Shown here in pieces: positions 4,390-5,192 of a stretch of 5,192 nt of DNA (positions within the stretch are counted from its first letter, which is position 1; every line of letters starts with the position of its first letter). The notes below the pieces were generated by a model. That model did not search any database, was not told the origin of the DNA, and worked only from the letters and a program-made list of their open reading frames with translations. The stretch is from a bacterium (GTDB lineage Bacteria > Armatimonadota > Chthonomonadetes > Chthonomonadales > Chthonomonadaceae): the NCBI GenBank assembly GCA_021805405.1, contig JAJZFK010000058.1:1-5192 (forward strand). The letters run 5' to 3'. A program made the translations under genes and the position numbers.

Positions 4390-5192
4390 ATGCTAACTAT
4401 TACGCCTGCGCGGGGTAAGCGCCTTACCGCGCTGCGAACCACCGCAATGTTGGCTTTGGTCGCCAATTGTCTGCTGCTCAGCACGAGAGCTCACGCCGGC
4501 TCTAGCTTTCCGCCGTCCATACCGTTAAACTCCCACTGGCTTTTGCAAGACGAGAGTCGCGTGCATCAAAGGGGCAACATAGTCTCTACGTCGGCCTTTC
4601 AGCCTTCATCGCCATGGTATCGCGCAGTTGTACCAGGAACAGTGTTGACCAGCCTGGTAGCTGATGGCGTCTATCCCGAACCCCTTTATGGCCGTAACAG
4701 CCTTCCAAAAATCATTCCAGATAGCCTTTGTAGAAAATCTTACTGGTACCGAACATCGTTTCTTCTTCCACACAGCTATCGCAACCGGCAGGTGTTCGTG
4801 AAATTTAACGGAATTAACTATATGGCAAACGTCTGGGTGAACGGAGTACTGATTGGCAAGATCGCCGGTGCGTTTACGCGAGGCATCTTCAATATCACCA
4901 CCAATCTCCTCCTCGCCCATGAAAACGTGCTAGCAGTTGAAATTCTTCCACCGCTGCAACCTGGTCACCCGGATATTCAGACGCTCGGCAGGGGTTACGG
5001 GCCCAATGGCGGCGTGCTCGAAGGAAATGCGCCTACATTTTTCGACACCATTGGCTGGGACTGGATGCCGGGAATTGCCGACCGCGACATGGGGCTATGG
5101 CAGGGAGTCTTCCTCTGCGCCACCGGGCCAGTTATAATACAGCATCCGTACGTAACATCACATATAACATTCGGAACGACCAACCGGGCAGT
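4390..5192 (+). CDS. Secreted GH2 glycosidase, N-terminal part (3' end outside window)
   Basis: 267 codons are visible and the frame is open at the window end; family members are about 850-900 residues. Residues 1-36 form a signal peptide with a basic n-region (ARGKRLTALR), a hydrophobic core and an AHA cleavage site after Ala36, so the enzyme is exported. The rest matches the GH2 jelly-roll sugar-binding domain: SYWYRTSF, then VKFNGINYMANVWVNGVLIG, then a beta-rich ENVLAVEILPP segment. The IGWDWMPGIADRDMGLWQ block (Gly222-Trp223-Asp224-Trp225) and the following GPV are characteristic of the subgroup with exo-beta-D-glucosaminidase and plant mannosylglycoprotein endo-beta-mannosidase, rather than classical beta-galactosidase. 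The catalytic glutamates lie in the later TIM barrel and are not visible, so substrate and activity cannot be confirmed. The long leader upstream carries the promoter and operator candidates. Confidence 0.93.
   Translation, partial: MLTITPARGKRLTALRTTAMLALVANCLLLSTRAHAGSSFPPSIPLNSHWLLQDESRVHQRGNIVSTSAFQPSSPWYRAVVPGTVLTSLVADGVYPEPLYGRNSLPKIIPDSLCRKSYWYRTSFLLPHSYRNRQVFVKFNGINYMANVWVNGVLIGKIAGAFTRGIFNITTNLLLAHENVLAVEILPPLQPGHPDIQTLGRGYGPNGGVLEGNAPTFFDTIGWDWMPGIADRDMGLWQGVFLCATGPVIIQHPYVTSHITFGTTNRA

Noticed and set aside
4606..4920. 104-residue - strand open frame
   Set aside because: It is a shadow of the GH2 coding sequence, whose + strand frame has clear family motifs.

Overview
The window looks like a carbohydrate-utilisation locus of a free-living or host-associated bacterium, most probably from Armatimonadota. 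The main pointer is the pseudopilin N-terminus (FTLIELLVVIAIIAILAA, then LFPVFAQAREKAR). That form is typical of Armatimonadota DUF1559/H-X9-DG proteins and differs from the planctomycete (LLLPAVQAAREAAR) and lentisphaeral (LLPALSKAREKAR) versions. This assignment comes from family memory, not a search. All supported genes lie on the + strand, and base composition looks balanced and even.

Layout. (1) 2-940: the C-terminal ~312 residues of a GH92 exo-alpha-mannosidase, closed by a textbook intrinsic terminator (977-1017). (2) 1148-2312: a LacI-family repressor with its own near-consensus sigma-70 promoter (TTGACA-N17-TATAGT). That promoter places transcription start after the first in-frame ATG, so the true start is the ATG at 1257. 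(3) 2411-3540: a two-gene unit, a DUF1559-type pseudopilin with an H-X9-DG motif followed 11 nt later by a 70-residue Pro/Gly-rich lipoprotein. It is ended by a strong 16-bp hairpin terminator (3553-3597). (4) 3598-4389: about 790 bp with no convincing gene but rich in dyads. These include a 26-bp near-perfect palindrome embedded in a candidate promoter, a perfect 14-bp CG-centred palindrome of LacI-operator type, and terminator-like RNA hairpins with alternative pairing. (5) 4390 to the end: the signal peptide and N-terminal sugar-binding region of a secreted GH2 enzyme of the exo-beta-glucosaminidase / mannosylglycoprotein endo-beta-mannosidase type, cut by the window end.

How they may work together (inference): GH92 removes alpha-mannose and the GH2 could attack the beta-mannoside or beta-glucosaminide left behind, a combination suited to mannose-rich or N-glycan-like material outside the cytoplasm. 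The LacI protein is the obvious candidate sugar-responsive repressor, and the 14-bp palindrome upstream of the GH2 gene its most plausible target. The pseudopilin and lipoprotein sit between regulator and enzyme and may be surface components expressed with the system; their function is not known. No mobile element, tRNA, rRNA or CRISPR array was seen.
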